DNA of 46,033 bases, taken from NCBI GenBank assembly GCA_026388315.1, contig JAPLKA010000082.1:1-46033 (forward strand). Direction: 5' to 3'. This document shows positions 44,419 to 46,033 of the stretch, in pieces. Source of the stretch: Pseudomonadota bacterium. Lineage in GTDB: Bacteria; Desulfobacterota; Syntrophorhabdia; Syntrophorhabdales; Syntrophorhabdaceae. The notes beneath the pieces were generated by a model, which worked only from the letters and a program-made list of their open reading frames with translations, was not told the origin of the DNA and did not search any database. Made by a program: the position numbers and the translations under genes. How positions within the stretch are numbered: the first letter of the stretch is position 1; each line of letters opens with the position of its first letter.

Positions 44419-45993
44419 ATGAAAATATTAGACGAAAAGTATCAGGACTGGGTAAGCAGTAAAGAAATTATAGATTCGTGTGGGATTTCAAGGGCAACCC
44501 TTAATAACTATATTAAATTAGGTATTATTCAGAAACCAGTTGTACTCAAACCACGAGAAGGGATGGAAGGCACAAAGAAGATAGGCTATTTTCCCCCAAC
44601 AGCAATAGATCGTATAGCTATGGTTAAGCAGTTAAAACAACAGGGGAACTCGGTTTTTTCCATAGTGAAGAAGTTGAAAGAGAAAAAAGTACAAAAAGTA
44701 ACAGCAACAACAGCAACAACAGCAACAACAACAGCAGCAACAGCGGCAGCAGTTTTAGAGCTGGATAGTAAAAGGTTGGACAACAAGGTATACGCAGATA
44801 CAGATCAGAAGGTTACTATAAGCATAGATGATATACAAACCCCTGCATATCTTATTAACCACAAATTTGAAATAGAGTGGATTAATAAGGCGGCGGAAGA
44901 ACATGTCTTTAACAAAGATGTTAAAGACATAAGAAATGCTGAATCAAGAAATATATTTAAACTGTTCTTTAACTGGGAATTTAATAGTGGAATTCAAAAT
45001 TGGCAAAGTATAATTGATTTTCACATGTCATTTGTAAAGTCAAATAACCCTCGTGACTATATTTCAAAGATATATACAGATGTTACAAATAATGAAATAA
45101 ATCTATTAGAAAATGCATATGACAGAGTTTTACCGTTACCAAAAGAGCTAATCAGAGAGAGTTTTATGACTATAATAAAAAATGACGGTTCAAGCGAATC
45201 GTACCGTATATATACTTCGTTTTTCAGAGAAGGTTTATTGTTTGTTTATGTTCCTGCAAACAGTTATATCGAAGAGATTACACAATTTCTATCAGGCCGT
45301 GAAAATGTAATTAAAGATCTGCTTCAGAAGAGATTACCGACTATGGTATCGTTTTGTGTTTTGTTTGCTGACTTGCAGGATTCTGTCCGTATATGCGCAG
45401 AGTTACCTCCAGAAGAATACTTTGAGTTGATTAATCAATTGTGGAAGACCATGGAAGGATCTTTCAAGAAGTATTACGGTATATATGGAAAACATGCCGG
45501 CGATGGTATTGTATACTATTTTTTAAAGGAGCAAAATTCTAACTATCTTATTAATTCAATATACTGTGCAATGGACATAAAGGAAAAAATGGAAAGAATT
45601 TCGGCCGAATGGAAAGCCAGAAAAAAATGGTATAATGAGCTTTATTTAAATATAGGCATCAATGAAGGCATGGAATACTTCAGCACAGTAAACGCTTCAA
45701 CAAGTATGGAGTTCATGGCATTAGGGGATACCATTAATTATACCGGAAGACTTTCAGACCTTGCCAGATATGGTTCGATACTGACCACGAAAAACCTCAT
45801 TAATACTTTACAAGACGAAGATCGTAAAAAACTGCGTTTCGGCATAAGGAGAAAGATGGAAGATAGGGAAGTTTTTATAGAAAATGTATTTTCCCGTGTA
45901 ACCGATATTATGCATAACGATGATATGAGGCGCGGTAAGTTTATGGATATTGCCACACTCCCCGTAACTGAGGTTGTGGGAATAAATATATAA
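44419..45993 (+). CDS. MerR-type DNA-binding / PAS-like / class III nucleotide cyclase fusion
   Basis: This 524-residue protein has three parts. Residues 10-92 form a MerR-type winged helix (WVSSKEIIDSCGISRATLNNYIKLGII ... YFPPTAIDRIAMVKQLKQQG). A low-complexity Thr/Ala linker (about 94-112) follows. Residues 130-290 look like a PAS-type sensor (TPAYLINHKFEIEWINKAAEEHV ... GLLFVYVP). Residues 305-500 are a class III adenylyl/guanylyl cyclase domain with metal-binding Asp318 (LFADLQDS) and Asp362 (KHAGDG), Lys358, Asn440 and Arg444 (GDTINYTGR). The second substrate-specifying position is Met433, so the nucleotide is unsure. AAAGGAG precedes the ATG. I do not recall a named family with this order. 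No neighbours suggest a pathway. Confidence 0.78.
   Translation: MKILDEKYQDWVSSKEIIDSCGISRATLNNYIKLGIIQKPVVLKPREGMEGTKKIGYFPPTAIDRIAMVKQLKQQGNSVFSIVKKLKEKKVQKVTATTATTATTTAATAAAVLELDSKRLDNKVYADTDQKVTISIDDIQTPAYLINHKFEIEWINKAAEEHVFNKDVKDIRNAESRNIFKLFFNWEFNSGIQNWQSIIDFHMSFVKSNNPRDYISKIYTDVTNNEINLLENAYDRVLPLPKELIRESFMTIIKNDGSSESYRIYTSFFREGLLFVYVPANSYIEEITQFLSGRENVIKDLLQKRLPTMVSFCVLFADLQDSVRICAELPPEEYFELINQLWKTMEGSFKKYYGIYGKHAGDGIVYYFLKEQNSNYLINSIYCAMDIKEKMERISAEWKARKKWYNELYLNIGINEGMEYFSTVNASTSMEFMALGDTINYTGRLSDLARYGSILTTKNLINTLQDEDRKKLRFGIRRKMEDREVFIENVFSRVTDIMHNDDMRRGKFMDIATLPVTEVVGINI
44701..44752 (+). repeat. ACA/GCA trinucleotide repeat in the cyclase-fusion linker
   Basis: Units of acagcaaca repeat through 44701-44752 and encode the Thr/Ala linker. 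The codon-length unit means that slippage changes linker length but not frame. Confidence 0.85.
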
Positions 45994-46033
45994 ATAGCAC
46001 CAAATACAGAAGCAATTTTAAAAATAGAGTATA
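45939..46033 (+). repeat. 95-bp direct repeat, copy 2 (to window end)
   Basis: It is identical to 43985-44079. It contains the end of the intact cyclase-fusion gene and continues to the last base of the window. Confidence 0.95.

Overview
The window reads as a chromosomal piece of an anaerobic Gram-negative bacterium. The most likely source is a Desulfobacterota (former Deltaproteobacteria) lineage with a syntrophic or fermentative lifestyle, possibly Syntrophorhabdales. This is inferred from gene content: an acyl-CoA dehydrogenase next to a FixABCX-type electron-transfer set, a NuoE/NuoF/NfnB-like flavin and iron-sulfur complex, sigma-54 control with an NtrC-type activator, and a Lys/Ala/Pro-rich protein ending in a desulforedoxin-like knuckle. 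No rRNA, tRNA or CRISPR array was seen. The window begins inside a transposase and ends inside a 95-bp repeat that also occurs 2 kb upstream, so both edges may be assembly break points at repeats.

Layout: 1-1355 is a 5'-cut, frameshifted IS1182-like transposase. 1455-10845 is mostly housekeeping: clpB (minus), an orphan amino-acid-type binding lipoprotein, a sulfur carrier plus TtuA-like tRNA thiolase pair, a GAF protein with a dead GGDEF domain, mreB, and a UvrD/PcrA-type helicase (minus) whose promoter suggests a leaderless mRNA. 10846-11458 is a 0.6-kb regulatory region with three dyads and a canonical GG-N10-GC sigma-54 promoter.

11459-22182 is a visibly more G+C-rich redox and regulation block. 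It holds a response regulator with two Lrp/AsnC-effector-like domains, a NuoE-like subunit, a NuoF-like subunit, and a 1253-residue fusion of [2Fe-2S], GltD/NfnB-type flavoprotein, two [4Fe-4S] clusters and a formate-dehydrogenase-like domain that lacks the catalytic Sec/Cys. A strong terminator follows, then a PAS histidine kinase overlapping an NtrC-type GAFTGA activator. The simplest reading is that the kinase and activator pair drives the sigma-54 promoter of the redox operon, which would shuttle electrons between NAD(H), NADP(H) and ferredoxin-like carriers.

22192-28643 (minus) holds the desulforedoxin-tailed basic protein and an AddAB-type helicase-nuclease pair. addA carries a (7-bp)x4 tandem repeat within its coding region. 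28803-37628 holds a Tim44-like membrane protein (minus), purA, and a macromolecular-synthesis operon rpsU-yqeY-mutS2-dnaG-rpoD. 37771-42382 is an acyl-CoA dehydrogenase followed by etfB-etfA-fixC-fixX, an electron route from an acyl-CoA to quinone and/or ferredoxin.

42383-46033 is a mobile and plastic end. It has an IS3-family element whose orfB is interrupted by a 168-bp inverted-repeat element with 3-bp target duplication. Next comes a 3' remnant of a gene, then an intact 524-residue MerR-type DNA-binding / class III nucleotide cyclase fusion that is the parent of that remnant.
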